A stretch of DNA of 58,174 nt from DAIOFH01 sp036745875 (GCA_036745875.1 DAIOFH010000003.1:1-58174), one strand, 5' to 3'. Shown: positions 47,151 through 55,800, numbered from the stretch's first letter. A program made the numbers and translations. The notes: generated by a model not told the origin, from the sequence alone.

Positions 47151-48392
47151 ATGAAAACAATCAAATCGGTGTTTCTCAGCAGAACTCTGGGCATTCTTCC
47201 GATCCTTGTCTTGTTGTTCGTCATTTTCAGCATTATCGAACCGCGCATCGCCAGCGAACGCAATATCATCACCATCTTCCGCAACGCCAGCATGAACATG
47301 GTTCTCGCCTGCGGGATGACCATGGTCATCATCACCGGCGGCATCGACCTCTCGGTCGGGTCCGTGCTGGCCGTGGCCGCAGTGGTCGGGCTCGCCGTGT
47401 CGAAAGGCGACGCCTCCTACCTTTCGATTCCCGTCTGCCTTGGCGTGGGCATTGTCTCCGGTCTCATCAACGGCCTCCTTGTTGCCTGCATCGGCCTGCC
47501 GCCCTTCATCGCCACACTCGGCACGATGACGGCATTGCGCGGGGCAGCCTATCTTTTGGCCAACAACGGCCAAACCATCGTCAATAACCAGCTGAGCTAC
47601 AGCTGGCTCGGAAACGACAGCCTGTGGAAGGTGCCCTACCTCGTCATCGTGGCGCTGCTCGTGATCGCGATCATCCATTTCATCCTCAGGCGCACGACGT
47701 TCGGGCTCAGGGTCTATGCGGTCGGCGGCAACCTCCAGGCGGTCAAACTAACCGGCATCAAGGTCCGTTCCACTTTGGTCATCGTCTACACCATCGCCGG
47801 CCTTCTCTGCGGCGTGGTCGCCGTCATGCTTGCCAGCCGCCTGATGAGCGCCAACGGCATGATGGGCATTTCCTATGAAATGGACGTAATCGCCGCCTCG
47901 GTCCTCGGCGGCACCAGCATGTCCGGCGGAGTCGGCCCGGTCGTCGGCACCATGTTCGGCGCACTGATGATCGCCGTCCTCAATAACGCCCTCACCATCA
48001 TGAACATCTCTTCGTTCTGGCAAATGGTCATCAAGGGGCTCGTCATCATCGTCGCCGTCACCGTGGACATCTTCCGCAACAAGATGCGCGGTGAAATAAG
48101 GGATAACCGATTTCAGGAGGCGTACCATGTATTTAGGAATCGACTGCGGCACACAAGGCACAAAGGCCCTGATCTTCAACCCGGATACGGGTCTCGTGCA
48201 GGGGATCGGCCACGCGCCGCACGAAATAATAGCCAACGACAGCGGCCGCCGCGAACAGCAGCCTTCGTGGTGGATAGACGCCATGATTATCGCTGTCCGG
48301 AAAGCGGTGGAAGCCGCCGGGATCAATCCGGCCGACATCAAGGGGATCGGTTGTTCAGGCCAACAACACGGCCTGGTCATGCTGGACGGTGA
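47151..48392 (+). CDS. Sugar ABC transporter permease (RbsC type), stop codon displaced
   Basis: Inner-membrane permease of the ribose/xylose class. Residues 1-315 are typical: ITGGIDLSVGSVLAVAAVVG, LPPFIATLGTMTALRGAAYL, RRTTFGLRVYAVGGN and ASVLGGTSMSGGVGPVVGTM, with about ten membrane helices. The normal end of the family is near DIFRNKMRG. Here the frame misses a TAA one base out of frame at 48097-48099 and runs on into the xylB region, adding about 95 Arg/Gly-rich residues of xylB sequence read out of frame. One lost or gained base near 48060-48095 explains it. Seventeen bp after the ATPase fusion, AGGATT before the ATG. Confidence 0.85.
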   Translation: MKTIKSVFLSRTLGILPILVLLFVIFSIIEPRIASERNIITIFRNASMNMVLACGMTMVIITGGIDLSVGSVLAVAAVVGLAVSKGDASYLSIPVCLGVGIVSGLINGLLVACIGLPPFIATLGTMTALRGAAYLLANNGQTIVNNQLSYSWLGNDSLWKVPYLVIVALLVIAIIHFILRRTTFGLRVYAVGGNLQAVKLTGIKVRSTLVIVYTIAGLLCGVVAVMLASRLMSANGMMGISYEMDVIAASVLGGTSMSGGVGPVVGTMFGALMIAVLNNALTIMNISSFWQMVIKGLVIIVAVTVDIFRNKMRGEIRDNRFQEAYHVFRNRLRHTRHKGPDLQPGYGSRAGDRPRAARNNSQRQRPPRTAAFVVDRRHDYRCPESGGSRRDQSGRHQGDRLFRPTTRPGHAGR

Positions 48393-49620
48393 GGGCAGGG
48401 TGCTCCGCTCCGCCAAACTGTGGAATGACATGGAAACAGCCGGGTCAAACCAGGCTATTATCGAGGAGGCGGGCGGGACGGTAGCGGTCGCGAAAAGGCT
48501 CGGCACTTCGCTCCCCGTCGGTTATACCGCCTCCAAGGTCCGCTGGATGCTGGATAATGACAGGGAAACATACGAGAAGACCCGCCATGTCATGACTCCC
48601 CACGACTATCTTAATTATTGGCTGACCGGGCGGGCGGTGATGGAGCCCGGGGACGGTTCCGGAACCGGCTATTACCAGGTGGTGAAAAAGACCTGGGATA
48701 TGGATATGGTTAACCTCATCGACCCCACGGGCGTTCTCGCCTCCGCGCTGCCGGAGCTTATCGAATCGGAGGATTGCGTCGGCCCGCTCCGCGCCGAAGC
48801 GGCTGAAAAACTTGGCCTTTCAGCAAGCACCCTTGTCTGCGGCGGAAGCGGCGATAATGAAATGGGGGCGTTCGGCACCGGCAACGTCAGCCGTGGCGAC
48901 TCCACCGTCGGGCTGGGAACCTCCGGCGTGTTGAACAATTTTTCCGAAAACCCACTCCTGGACTTCAACCCGGTCATGCAAGTCTTCGCCGCGGCGGGAG
49001 GGGGATGGCTGGCAACGACCTGCACCGTCAACGCCACGTCCTCCACCACCAGCATGCAGAAGATGTTCGGGATGGATCTTGACGCCTTCACCTCCGCCCT
49101 TGAATCGTCCCCTCCCGGCGCGGAGGGACTCCGGCTTTATCCCTTCTTCAATGGCGAGAGAATGCCGCCCCTGCCGACCAGCAGGGGAACCATGACCGGC
49201 ATGACCAACTCGAACCTCGCCGCGCCGAATTTCATCAGGGCGACGGCCGAAGCGGTCATCTATACCCTGAAATGGGGTTACGACCGTCAACTGGAAACGC
49301 TGCCGCGCCCGGAACTGCTGCGCCTGACAGGGGGAGGCGCCGGCAACAGGGCATGGCGGCAGATTATCGCCGATGTCTTCGACACCGACGCAATCTGCCT
49401 CGTGCATGACGAGGGCGGAGCGTTCGGCGCGGCCCTGCTGTCGATGTTGATGATCCTGCGCGAAAAGAACGGCATACAATCCACCCCGAAGGAGATTTGC
49501 GATAAATACGTCCTTTTGGACGAACAGAAGCGGATACGGCCCATCAAAGAGAATGTGGAGCGGTACAAAGAGCTTTACGCCCGCTATGACGCCGAACGCC
49601 GCGAATTGTATGGACAATAG
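48127..49620 (+). CDS. xylB: Xylulokinase (FGGY family)
   Basis: Phosphorylates D-xylulose (or a related ketopentose) with ATP for the pentose phosphate pathway. 497 residues: N-terminal LGIDCGTQGTKALI, GIGCSGQQHGLVMLD, catalytic Asp in CGGSGDNEMGAFG and C-terminal RLTGGGAGNRAWRQIIADVF. GDGSGTGYY and PYFNGER-type block LYPFFNGERMPP are as expected. GGAGG precedes the ATG. No damage is visible, unlike its neighbours. No xylose isomerase gene is in the window, so the substrate could be imported or made as the ketose. Confidence 0.93.
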   Translation: MYLGIDCGTQGTKALIFNPDTGLVQGIGHAPHEIIANDSGRREQQPSWWIDAMIIAVRKAVEAAGINPADIKGIGCSGQQHGLVMLDGEGRVLRSAKLWNDMETAGSNQAIIEEAGGTVAVAKRLGTSLPVGYTASKVRWMLDNDRETYEKTRHVMTPHDYLNYWLTGRAVMEPGDGSGTGYYQVVKKTWDMDMVNLIDPTGVLASALPELIESEDCVGPLRAEAAEKLGLSASTLVCGGSGDNEMGAFGTGNVSRGDSTVGLGTSGVLNNFSENPLLDFNPVMQVFAAAGGGWLATTCTVNATSSTTSMQKMFGMDLDAFTSALESSPPGAEGLRLYPFFNGERMPPLPTSRGTMTGMTNSNLAAPNFIRATAEAVIYTLKWGYDRQLETLPRPELLRLTGGGAGNRAWRQIIADVFDTDAICLVHDEGGAFGAALLSMLMILREKNGIQSTPKEICDKYVLLDEQKRIRPIKENVERYKELYARYDAERRELYGQ

Positions 49621-49653
49621 TTATTGACGAATAATGAAAGAAAGGATCCCGGA

Positions 49654-50187
49654 ATGTCGGAGGACATAGCGCCCCCCAAGGGCCAATTCCCCATCACCAA
49701 CGTCGTGCAGATATGCATTCTCGTACCCGACCTGGACGAATGCATGAAAAACTTTTATGAGAAGTTCGGAGTCGGGCCCTGGCAAATCTACACCTATGAC
49801 AAAAAATTCGTTCCCCACATGACCCGCCATGGCAAACCTGCCGAATACTCCAGCCGCATCGGGCTCGCCAATATCGGCAATCTGCGCATTGAACTTATCC
49901 AACCCCTCGAAGGCGATACAGTCTACACCGACTTCATCAAGAAGCACGGCTATGGCGTCCAGCATTTGGGCGTCCTCGTCGACGACATGGGTACGGCTCT
50001 GCAACAAGCCGAGGCGGCGGGGCTTGAAATGACCATGGACGGCGGCGGCTTCGGCCCCGACGGCGACGGGCATTACGCCTATCTTGAAACGGAGCACCTC
50101 GTCGGCACGACCTTTGAACTCATCTCCCGCCCAAAGCGCAGGCATCCTCCCGAATCGGTGTATCCAGAGGAAACGCAGCAAAAATAA
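49654..50187 (+). CDS. VOC/glyoxalase-family protein
   Basis: 177 residues with a vicinal-oxygen-chelate fold: two beta-alpha-beta-beta-beta units starting at VVQICILVPDLDECMKNFYE (about 15-34) and HGYGVQHLGVLVDDMGTALQ (about 97-116), and a metal-type Glu in LRIELIQPLEG and TTFELISRP. Closest in style to methylmalonyl-CoA epimerase or lactoylglutathione-lyase-like proteins that occur in sugar catabolic operons; the substrate is unknown. An upstream ATG at 49624 is less likely; AAGGA lies 10 bases before the chosen ATG. Last gene of the sugar operon. Confidence 0.85.
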   Translation: MSEDIAPPKGQFPITNVVQICILVPDLDECMKNFYEKFGVGPWQIYTYDKKFVPHMTRHGKPAEYSSRIGLANIGNLRIELIQPLEGDTVYTDFIKKHGYGVQHLGVLVDDMGTALQQAEAAGLEMTMDGGGFGPDGDGHYAYLETEHLVGTTFELISRPKRRHPPESVYPEETQQK

Positions 50188-50350
50188 GCTCGCTAGGAAC
50201 ACGGGGACATATGTCCGAAGAACGTACTATCCGGCCGCCCAGTTCAAATCCCCGGGATTCCGGCTCAACCTCCCATTAATGGCGTAGTATCTGTTTACTC
50301 CTCCGGAATCCAGGGGATGACAGGCGCTACGCCATTGCTCTGACCAGAGT

Positions 50351-50497
50351 ATACCAATCCCAAATGAATTTTTCCGGTATAACGGTTAGTCGCCTCCAGT
50401 CGCTTTCAGGCGTTTTTTCCAAACCACGGGAAAAAATCACCTTTACGCTCCTTCCAGCGTCTAACCGTTACCGGAAATAGTCATTTGAAATCGGTAT
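50351..50497. repeat. Self-complementary dispersed repeat, copy B
   Basis: 147 bp inside the 450-bp gene-free stretch 50188-50638. Terminal inverted repeats of 37-39 bp match at 32 positions: left arm begins ATACCAATCCCAAATGA and ends TTTCCGGTATAACGGTTAG; right arm 50461-50497 mirrors it. Inner hairpin TTTTTTCC / GGAAAAAA. The whole element can fold into one long imperfect hairpin. Its centre is homologous to the element at 1336-1480. The rest of the stretch holds a GGACATATGTCC palindrome (50205-50216) and nothing else I can name. Confidence 0.75.
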
Positions 50498-50638
50498 TAG
50501 ATACGTTTCCCTCAAGCGTATCCATGGCTCGGTGATTTTCCTTGTACGGAATGCAGGCTATTTTTATACTTATCACTTGTGTTTCGCATGGGTGGCAATT
50601 TCAGAGTGTGTAACTTGCTGTGAGGGAGTGATGAAACA

Positions 50639-51736
50639 ATGAACATCCGCTATGAGTTGCTTGACAAGGCGAAAAGAAAGCAACTGCCGCAGACCGACGC
50701 GCCCCTGCCCTTCGGGCAACTGCGCACCAACCACATGTTCCTCGTCAACTACCGGGACGGAAAATGGTCCGATCCGCGAATCGTACCCTACGGCCCAATC
50801 CCGATGATGCCCGGAGCCGTATGCCTGCACTACGGCCAGACAATTTTCGAAGGCGCCAAGGCATTTGTCCACGACAACGGCGAACTCTATATCTACCGCT
50901 ACGAAAAGAACTGCGAGCGGATGAACCATTCGGCACGCAACCTCTGCATGCCGGAACTCGACGTCGACATCCAGATGGAAGGCACCCTGCGCCTACTCGA
51001 CCTCGAACGGGACTGGTGCCCGAATGCGCCGGAGTCGTCCCTGTACGTCCGTCCATTCATGTTCGGCACGCAGGACTCCCTCGGCGTCAAGTCAGCGTCG
51101 GAATACATGTTCTGCGTCATGCTTTCCCCGGCTGGACCGTATTACGCCGGAGGGTTCTCGAAAGCCATCCGCCTTCTCATCACCACCCGCTACCATCGCG
51201 CCGTGTCCGGCGGCACCGGTACGGCGAAGTGTGGCGGCAATTACGCGGCATCCCTGCAGGCCCAGGAATACGCCAAGCAAAAAGGCTGCGCCCAGGTCCT
51301 CTACCTTGATGCGGCCAACCAGACCCTCGAGGAAGTCGGCACCATGAACCATTACCATGTCCTGGACGACGGCACCTTCGTCGTCCCGACATTCAACGAT
51401 TCGATACTGCGGTCGATCACTTCCGAATCCGTGCTTGAACTGGCGCAAATGAACGACGCCCCGATCAAACTCAAGGCGCGCCAGGAGACAATACGCCTCG
51501 ATGACTTTGTCGCCGGGATCAAATCGGGGAAAGTGGCGGAAGCGGGCGGTTTCGGTACGGCTGCGGTAATCAGCCCCGTCGGTTCGTATCTTATGGAAGA
51601 CGGCACCGAACTCACCGTCGGTGACGGCAAGCCGGGCAAGCACTCTGTCGCGCTCTACGACTACTACAGCAAGATGCAGTGCGGCAAGGCCCCCGCCCCG
51701 GCCGGCTGGCTCAGGAAGGTGGAACACTACCAATAA
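50639..51736 (+). CDS. ilvE: Branched-chain amino acid aminotransferase
   Basis: PLP class IV aminotransferase for the last step of Leu/Ile/Val synthesis. 365 residues, the long (type II) form. FEGAKAFVHDNGELYIYRYE, RPFMFGTQDSLGV, GGTGTAKCGGNYAASLQAQE (PLP lysine), EEVGTMNHYHVLDDGTFVVP, DSILRSITSESVLELA and EAGGFGTAAVISPVG are the family blocks. GAGGGAG is present but 11-12 bases upstream of the ATG. Monocistronic, closed by a palindromic terminator. Confidence 0.95.
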   Translation: MNIRYELLDKAKRKQLPQTDAPLPFGQLRTNHMFLVNYRDGKWSDPRIVPYGPIPMMPGAVCLHYGQTIFEGAKAFVHDNGELYIYRYEKNCERMNHSARNLCMPELDVDIQMEGTLRLLDLERDWCPNAPESSLYVRPFMFGTQDSLGVKSASEYMFCVMLSPAGPYYAGGFSKAIRLLITTRYHRAVSGGTGTAKCGGNYAASLQAQEYAKQKGCAQVLYLDAANQTLEEVGTMNHYHVLDDGTFVVPTFNDSILRSITSESVLELAQMNDAPIKLKARQETIRLDDFVAGIKSGKVAEAGGFGTAAVISPVGSYLMEDGTELTVGDGKPGKHSVALYDYYSKMQCGKAPAPAGWLRKVEHYQ

Positions 51737-51773
51737 CATTTCCGTCCGGAAATGAAAATTGACCAATGCAAAA

Positions 51774-51802
51774 CGGGGACGCGTACCAGGTACGCGTCCC
51801 CG
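51774..51802. terminator. Bidirectional terminator, ilvE / outer-membrane protein
   Basis: 14-bp perfect stems CGGGGACGCGTACC and GGTACGCGTCCCCG around a single A (in practice a smaller stem with GTACCAGGTAC at the tip). On the minus strand it is followed by TTTTGC. It ends the minus-strand barrel gene and probably ilvE. Confidence 0.88.
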
Positions 51803-51826
51803 CTTCAATATAAAATGCCTACTCCG

Positions 51827-52789
51827 TCAGAAAGTTATGCCAAACATCGCCGAAATGCGGTGGTCGTTGTAATCGCGGCGGCCTTCGTAGGTGTAGTCGA
51901 TGCCAATGTCGTACTTCTGGTTCAACTTGGCGTCAAGCCCTGCCGAGATGCGCCCGCCGTAGTGACTGCCCGCGATGCCGTAAGTGCGCCATTTCTGCCC
52001 GTCATAGCTGGAGAAGCCAGGATTGTAATTCTTGTTGTCCATCTTGCCGATGGAGTTGATGAAGGCGAAATCGACATTGGGAGTAAAGACCCAGTTGCCG
52101 GAATGGAAAGACTTGCCTATGCCGAACCCGACAGGCACTTCGACGAAATTCTGGCTTCCGACGGTCATCGTTCCCCACTGGCCATTGTCCATGAAATTGT
52201 ATTCCCTGCCAGGAACATAGGAATAATCAAAGCCGACGAAAGGCTTGATGAAAAAACCTTCGTTCAGGTTGAAGTACTTGCCGACTTCAAGGCTTGATCC
52301 GAAAACCACGTCCTTCTCGGAGTCAAAAGAAGAAAAGGCGCTTGTTCCTGAAGAGGTGTACGAGTTCATGTACTTGGGTTTGGTATCGGCAAAGCCGGTG
52401 AACACGTTGCCGGACGCATACCAGTCGTCCATCATGCGGTAAGTACCGAAAAGATTGACCCCAAACGTCTGGTCGCGCATCTTTCCGTTGCCGTCGATGA
52501 AATTGCCGCTACGATTGACGAAATCGTATTTGCTGCGGCCGTACTCGTAGGACAACGAGCCGCCAACCGTCCAGGGGCCGGTGGAGTACGCAGCGCCTAT
52601 CGCTTCGGTCGACGAGGTATACCTGTTCTTGCCGACGTCGCTGGAGCCGTGCTTGAGCCTGGCATAACGCTGCTGGAATGCGGCAAATGTAGTCCACCCC
52701 GGCTGCGTGAACGCCTGTGAACTGAATTCGACCGCCTGCGTAACACCGAACAGTAATAACGCCATTGCGAGAAGAGTCATTTTTTTCAT
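51827..52789 (-). CDS. Stand-alone autotransporter-like outer-membrane beta-barrel
   Basis: 320 residues. Signal peptide 1-19 (KKMTLLAMALLLFGVTQA). The rest is a beta-barrel with alternating aromatic strands: VGGSLSYEYGRSKYDF, FGVNLFGTYRMMDDWYASGN, FIKPFVGFDYSYVPGREYNF, VPVGFGIGKSFHSGNWVFTP and RISAGLDAKLNQKYDIGIDY. It ends in HRISAMFGITF with the terminal Phe for BAM insertion. It resembles an autotransporter translocator barrel without a passenger. GGGGAGGAA precedes the ATG. Monocistronic. Confidence 0.85.
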   Translation of the reverse strand: MKKMTLLAMALLLFGVTQAVEFSSQAFTQPGWTTFAAFQQRYARLKHGSSDVGKNRYTSSTEAIGAAYSTGPWTVGGSLSYEYGRSKYDFVNRSGNFIDGNGKMRDQTFGVNLFGTYRMMDDWYASGNVFTGFADTKPKYMNSYTSSGTSAFSSFDSEKDVVFGSSLEVGKYFNLNEGFFIKPFVGFDYSYVPGREYNFMDNGQWGTMTVGSQNFVEVPVGFGIGKSFHSGNWVFTPNVDFAFINSIGKMDNKNYNPGFSSYDGQKWRTYGIAGSHYGGRISAGLDAKLNQKYDIGIDYTYEGRRDYNDHRISAMFGITF

Positions 52790-53240
52790 GGCTGGTTCCT
52801 CCCCTTGGTATGATTAAGAGCGCCAAATCCAAAACCGGTCACATGTGGACCAATACGGCAAGCGCCCTTTTTCAACGAATTCCGAAAACACTCTCCCAAG
52901 CTAAAAAAAGCAATCCAAATCCGGACTGCGATTAATAATGCCGCCTACCCATCTTATAGTATACCCCTCCTCATAGTATATTGTCGGGTAAACGGCTGCA
53001 ATCACCTGCGGCATAATGTCCGATAATTTTTAACCCATTACTGTAAAATATGTTATGCAGGTAAAAAGTTTAGTACAGCATCTTTGATTACATCGAATAC
53101 ATTATTGATTTTAATGAAATACGAAAACATACCCCGATATCAATTATTAGCGGACGTTGCAGGAGGAACTTGAGTGAACAATGGAAAGGACGTACAATTC
53201 CCGGTGACGAAAACTGAATTCTTCCTTGTTCGGAGAAATT
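52790..53240. other. AT-rich intergenic region
   Basis: 451 bp between divergent genes. Contains TATAGTATACCCC and TAGTATATTG (about 52954-52983), which on the minus strand give GGGGTATACT, a plausible -10 for the barrel gene; the region 53030-53150 is AT-rich. No credible gene seen. Confidence 0.5.
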
Positions 53241-53603
53241 ATGCTGCCATTGCTAAAGAGAGCTCCCAAACGCCTCGCCAAATCCTTTGGGTATTGTTGG
53301 GATGGTTTGAAGGCGATGTTCAGGAAGGAAGAATCCTTTCGCCTTGAAACAATAGCCTTTTGCATTCTGCTCTTAGTCCTGATTGCCTGCCCCTGGCCGA
53401 TATGGAAAAAACTTTTCCTCCTGGGCTCGTACCTGCTTATCCCTTTTGCCGAACTGGTCAACTCGGCCATTGAGGACGTCTGCGATCTGGTGACCAGGGA
53501 ACAGTCGCCTTATGTGAAAACCGCCAAGGACAAGGGAGCCTTGGCGGTGCTGTTCGCCATAATCATCAATGCGTTTGTGCTGGTCGCGCTTATTCTTGTC
53601 TAA
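53241..53603 (+). CDS. dgkA: Diacylglycerol kinase
   Basis: Small integral membrane kinase that recycles diacylglycerol to phosphatidic acid. 120 residues, the usual DgkA length. ESFRLETIAF at 31-40, three membrane helices (about 36-51, 57-72, 100-119) and the catalytic ELVNSAIEDVCDLVTREQSP followed by YVKTAKDKGALAVL. The ATG (MLPLLK) has GGAGAAA at 5 bases; a TTG five codons earlier is unlikely. Its end overlaps the convergent phosphoesterase gene by 4 bases. Confidence 0.93.
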   Translation: MLPLLKRAPKRLAKSFGYCWDGLKAMFRKEESFRLETIAFCILLLVLIACPWPIWKKLFLLGSYLLIPFAELVNSAIEDVCDLVTREQSPYVKTAKDKGALAVLFAIIINAFVLVALILV

Positions 53604-54709
53604 TATCCGTGAACGACCTTGCTGAAATCCTCCGGTTCCTCATCGCGCAGACCGCATTTTCCCCAGACATGGAACCTGATTGTGCCCGTCTTCTGGTCGA
53701 GGGTCAGCACATCCTCCCCGAGATCGCTCCACGATCCGGAATTCCGGTACCATGAGCCATAAAGCCCTGGCATGTGGGTATGCCCGACCACCAGGACGGA
53801 ACTGTCGCGTTTCGATCCGGCGAAGGTTTTCCATAATTTGTTCATCCGGCCGAGATGTTCGGGCAAAAACTTGTGGCGCGGCCCCTGGCCGCCCTTTTTA
53901 TCGGACATGTACCCGTCAATGCCGTTTTCCGCCGTCATCTTTTCTGCTGCGTCGCGAAGCAAATCGGCAAAACGCGCCTGGACCGCATCGGCCATTTTCC
54001 GCTGTTTCTCGGCAGGAGTCAATTTTTCCTTGTCGATGGCGGTTAGATCCTCCGCCAGCGCCCCCTGCAGCTCACCAGCCGCACCTGCCGCCCGAAAGGC
54101 ATTCTTCCCGGCCGGCGACGCTGACAACATGCCGGCCAGCCCCTCTATGAGCCAAAGAAGGGTGTCAGATATCTGGGTCAAGGTCGCTTCCAGGGGGATT
54201 TTTTGCTTCTTTCTCAGGATATAGCGGGACTTGATCCTGTCCTCCAGCATGCCGGCCACGATTGTCACGGCCCGCCCGAAATCGGGGGCCGGCTTGTCGT
54301 TGTATTCGTCGCCTTCATGCCCGTGCAGGAAAAGGAAGCGTTTCCCGCCATACTCGCGCTGCAATTCCTTGCGGCTTTTCTTAAGGAAAAACGGGTGGTT
54401 GAGAAATTTGGAAAATCCCTTGGCTCCGCCTTCATAAAAACGCGACAGGTCGGCATCGTGGTTCCCTGCGATATAATGGACGTCCATGCCCGCCAGACGA
54501 TTGAGAATCTGTTCGTTTGCGATGATGTCGCGGTCGATATTGGCCTGCCAGAATTCGAAACAATCGCCAAGGATCAGAAGTTCGTTTTTTCCCACCAGAT
54601 CGAGAAAAGCGTTGAATTTTGCCCGTTTGTCGCGATAACTGAAATTATCCCGGTAACTGTCGCTGTCCCCGATGTGAAGATCGCTGACGATATAGGTGAT
54701 GGCTGCCAT
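53600..54709 (-). CDS. Calcineurin-type metallophosphoesterase (LpxH-like)
   Basis: 369 residues with all five metal motifs: SDLHIGD (9-15), LGDCFEFW (47-54), AGNHDAD (81-87), FLHGHEGDEY (127-136) and VVGHTHMPG (about 315). Closest to UDP-2,3-diacylglucosamine hydrolase-like phosphoesterases, but about 110 residues longer because of a helical insert (about 155-290, with AEDLTAIDKEKLTPAEKQRK). It could do the LpxH step or act on another substrate. GGGAG lies 7 bases before MAAITY; the longer frame upstream has no ribosome site. Confidence 0.85.
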   Translation of the reverse strand: MAAITYIVSDLHIGDSDSYRDNFSYRDKRAKFNAFLDLVGKNELLILGDCFEFWQANIDRDIIANEQILNRLAGMDVHYIAGNHDADLSRFYEGGAKGFSKFLNHPFFLKKSRKELQREYGGKRFLFLHGHEGDEYNDKPAPDFGRAVTIVAGMLEDRIKSRYILRKKQKIPLEATLTQISDTLLWLIEGLAGMLSASPAGKNAFRAAGAAGELQGALAEDLTAIDKEKLTPAEKQRKMADAVQARFADLLRDAAEKMTAENGIDGYMSDKKGGQGPRHKFLPEHLGRMNKLWKTFAGSKRDSSVLVVGHTHMPGLYGSWYRNSGSWSDLGEDVLTLDQKTGTIRFHVWGKCGLRDEEPEDFSKVVHGY

Positions 54710-54879
54710 CGTTTTCTCCCGTGAAAAATGTATGGACCGCATCATTACGCCGAACATTTCGTTGCGAAACAAGACAACAAGATATAGGATACACTGTAAT
54801 TTAAGGCATGTATAATTGCCAGAAAATAGACGGATCATACGACAAACTATTTCCATATGTCAGGAAAAGGAGACCCGGC

Positions 54880-55176
54880 ATGAAAATCGTCCACCAACCT
54901 GAGCGCTTGGGATTTTATGCCTACTCGGAAGATGGCCGCCGGATAGGCGAAATAGAATACGAATTCGACAAGAACGACGACAAGCGCGTCCACGCGACCC
55001 ATACCTATGTCGACCCAGAGTTCGAAGGCCAGGGAATCGGCGGCAAGCTTCTGAAAGAGCTTGTCTCCTGGGCGGAACGTGAGGGCTGCACAGTGGTGCC
55101 TGTCTGCTCGTTTGTCAAGGCGGCGTTCGGCAAGGACCCGGAAAAGTACCGGAAGGTGATGGTGATGCCGGGGTGA
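54880..55176 (+). CDS. Small GNAT-type acetyltransferase (YjdJ-like)
   Basis: 98 residues. Acetyl-CoA loop in DPEFEGQGIGGKLLKELVSW (45-64) and then CTVVPVCSFVKAAFGKDPEK. The length fits the minimal GNAT group (YjdJ / At1g77540) that lacks the N-terminal part of ordinary GNATs. The acceptor is unknown. AAAGGAG lies before the ATG; the 24 upstream codons are not credible. Closed by a bidirectional terminator. Confidence 0.88.
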   Translation: MKIVHQPERLGFYAYSEDGRRIGEIEYEFDKNDDKRVHATHTYVDPEFEGQGIGGKLLKELVSWAEREGCTVVPVCSFVKAAFGKDPEKYRKVMVMPG

Positions 55177-55193
55177 TCGATCCGTATATAACA

Positions 55194-55226
55194 CAAAACC
55201 CTCTCCCGTTGCAGGAGAGGGTTTTG
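55194..55226. terminator. Bidirectional terminator
   Basis: Perfect 13-bp stem CAAAACCCTCTCC / GGAGAGGGTTTTG with a 7-base loop between convergent genes. T-rich on both strands. Confidence 0.92.
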
Positions 55227-55256
55227 CATGGATTGGTCTCAGAGTTGCGAAGCTTG

Positions 55257-55673
55257 TTACGCCAGGGTCAGTTCCGCGACAACCCAATCGTGGAGGGTTG
55301 TAGGGGGAACGTGGACGTAATACTTCTGGCGCATGCGCTGGGTGGCTTTTTCCAGGGTCATCGCCTGCTTTATCACCAGGTCCACGGCGGTACGGCGGAC
55401 GCGGTTGGTGAAGCGGCCGGACGGCAGCGCGAGGTGGTCCATGGGAAGCGAGAAGTGCTTGCGGCAGCTTTCGCAGTAATGTTTCGAATAGGTCACTTCC
55501 AGCACGGTCGGTCCGGAAATGCCGACTTCTCGCAAGCGTCGCCTGCCGATGGAATGGCGCTTGGACGGCGTGCCGCAACGCGGACACTGGGTCACTTTAC
55601 GCGACATGTTGATCTTGCGGAATTTGGTGCCACGGGGCGCGACCACCTTTGATGTAATAACTTTCTCGGACAC
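55257..55673 (-). CDS. Truncated ISL3-type transposase-like zinc-finger protein
   Basis: 138 residues. Resembles the N-terminal half of ISL3-family (IS204/IS1001) transposases: a CPRCG and CESCRK four-cysteine finger (about 30-72), the RRRLREVGISGPTVLEVTYS segment between them, and a helical HTH-like end (TLEKATQRMRQKYYVHVPPT). The DDE catalytic domain is missing, and the reading frame closes with a normal TAA rather than decaying. The GTG start has GGAGGAG 7 bases upstream. A bidirectional terminator behind it suggests that it is an expressed, separate gene. It could be a domesticated DNA-binding protein or a solo remnant; no IS ends are visible. Confidence 0.65.
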   Translation of the reverse strand: MSEKVITSKVVAPRGTKFRKINMSRKVTQCPRCGTPSKRHSIGRRRLREVGISGPTVLEVTYSKHYCESCRKHFSLPMDHLALPSGRFTNRVRRTAVDLVIKQAMTLEKATQRMRQKYYVHVPPTTLHDWVVAELTLA

Positions 55674-55800
55674 GGCCTTCTCCTCCGACTGGTTGATGGA
55701 ATTCACTCGCTGACTCTTTGCTTATCGACACAACGCAGTGGCAGGGTTCAGTCGAATTTAGGAATTTGTTGAGAATGGAATAAAAAAAATTGTTTTTTCC

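Noticed and set aside
53147..53470. 107-codon minus-strand frame opposite dgkA
   Set aside because: dgkA on the plus strand is unmistakable; the antisense frame has no supporting signal.
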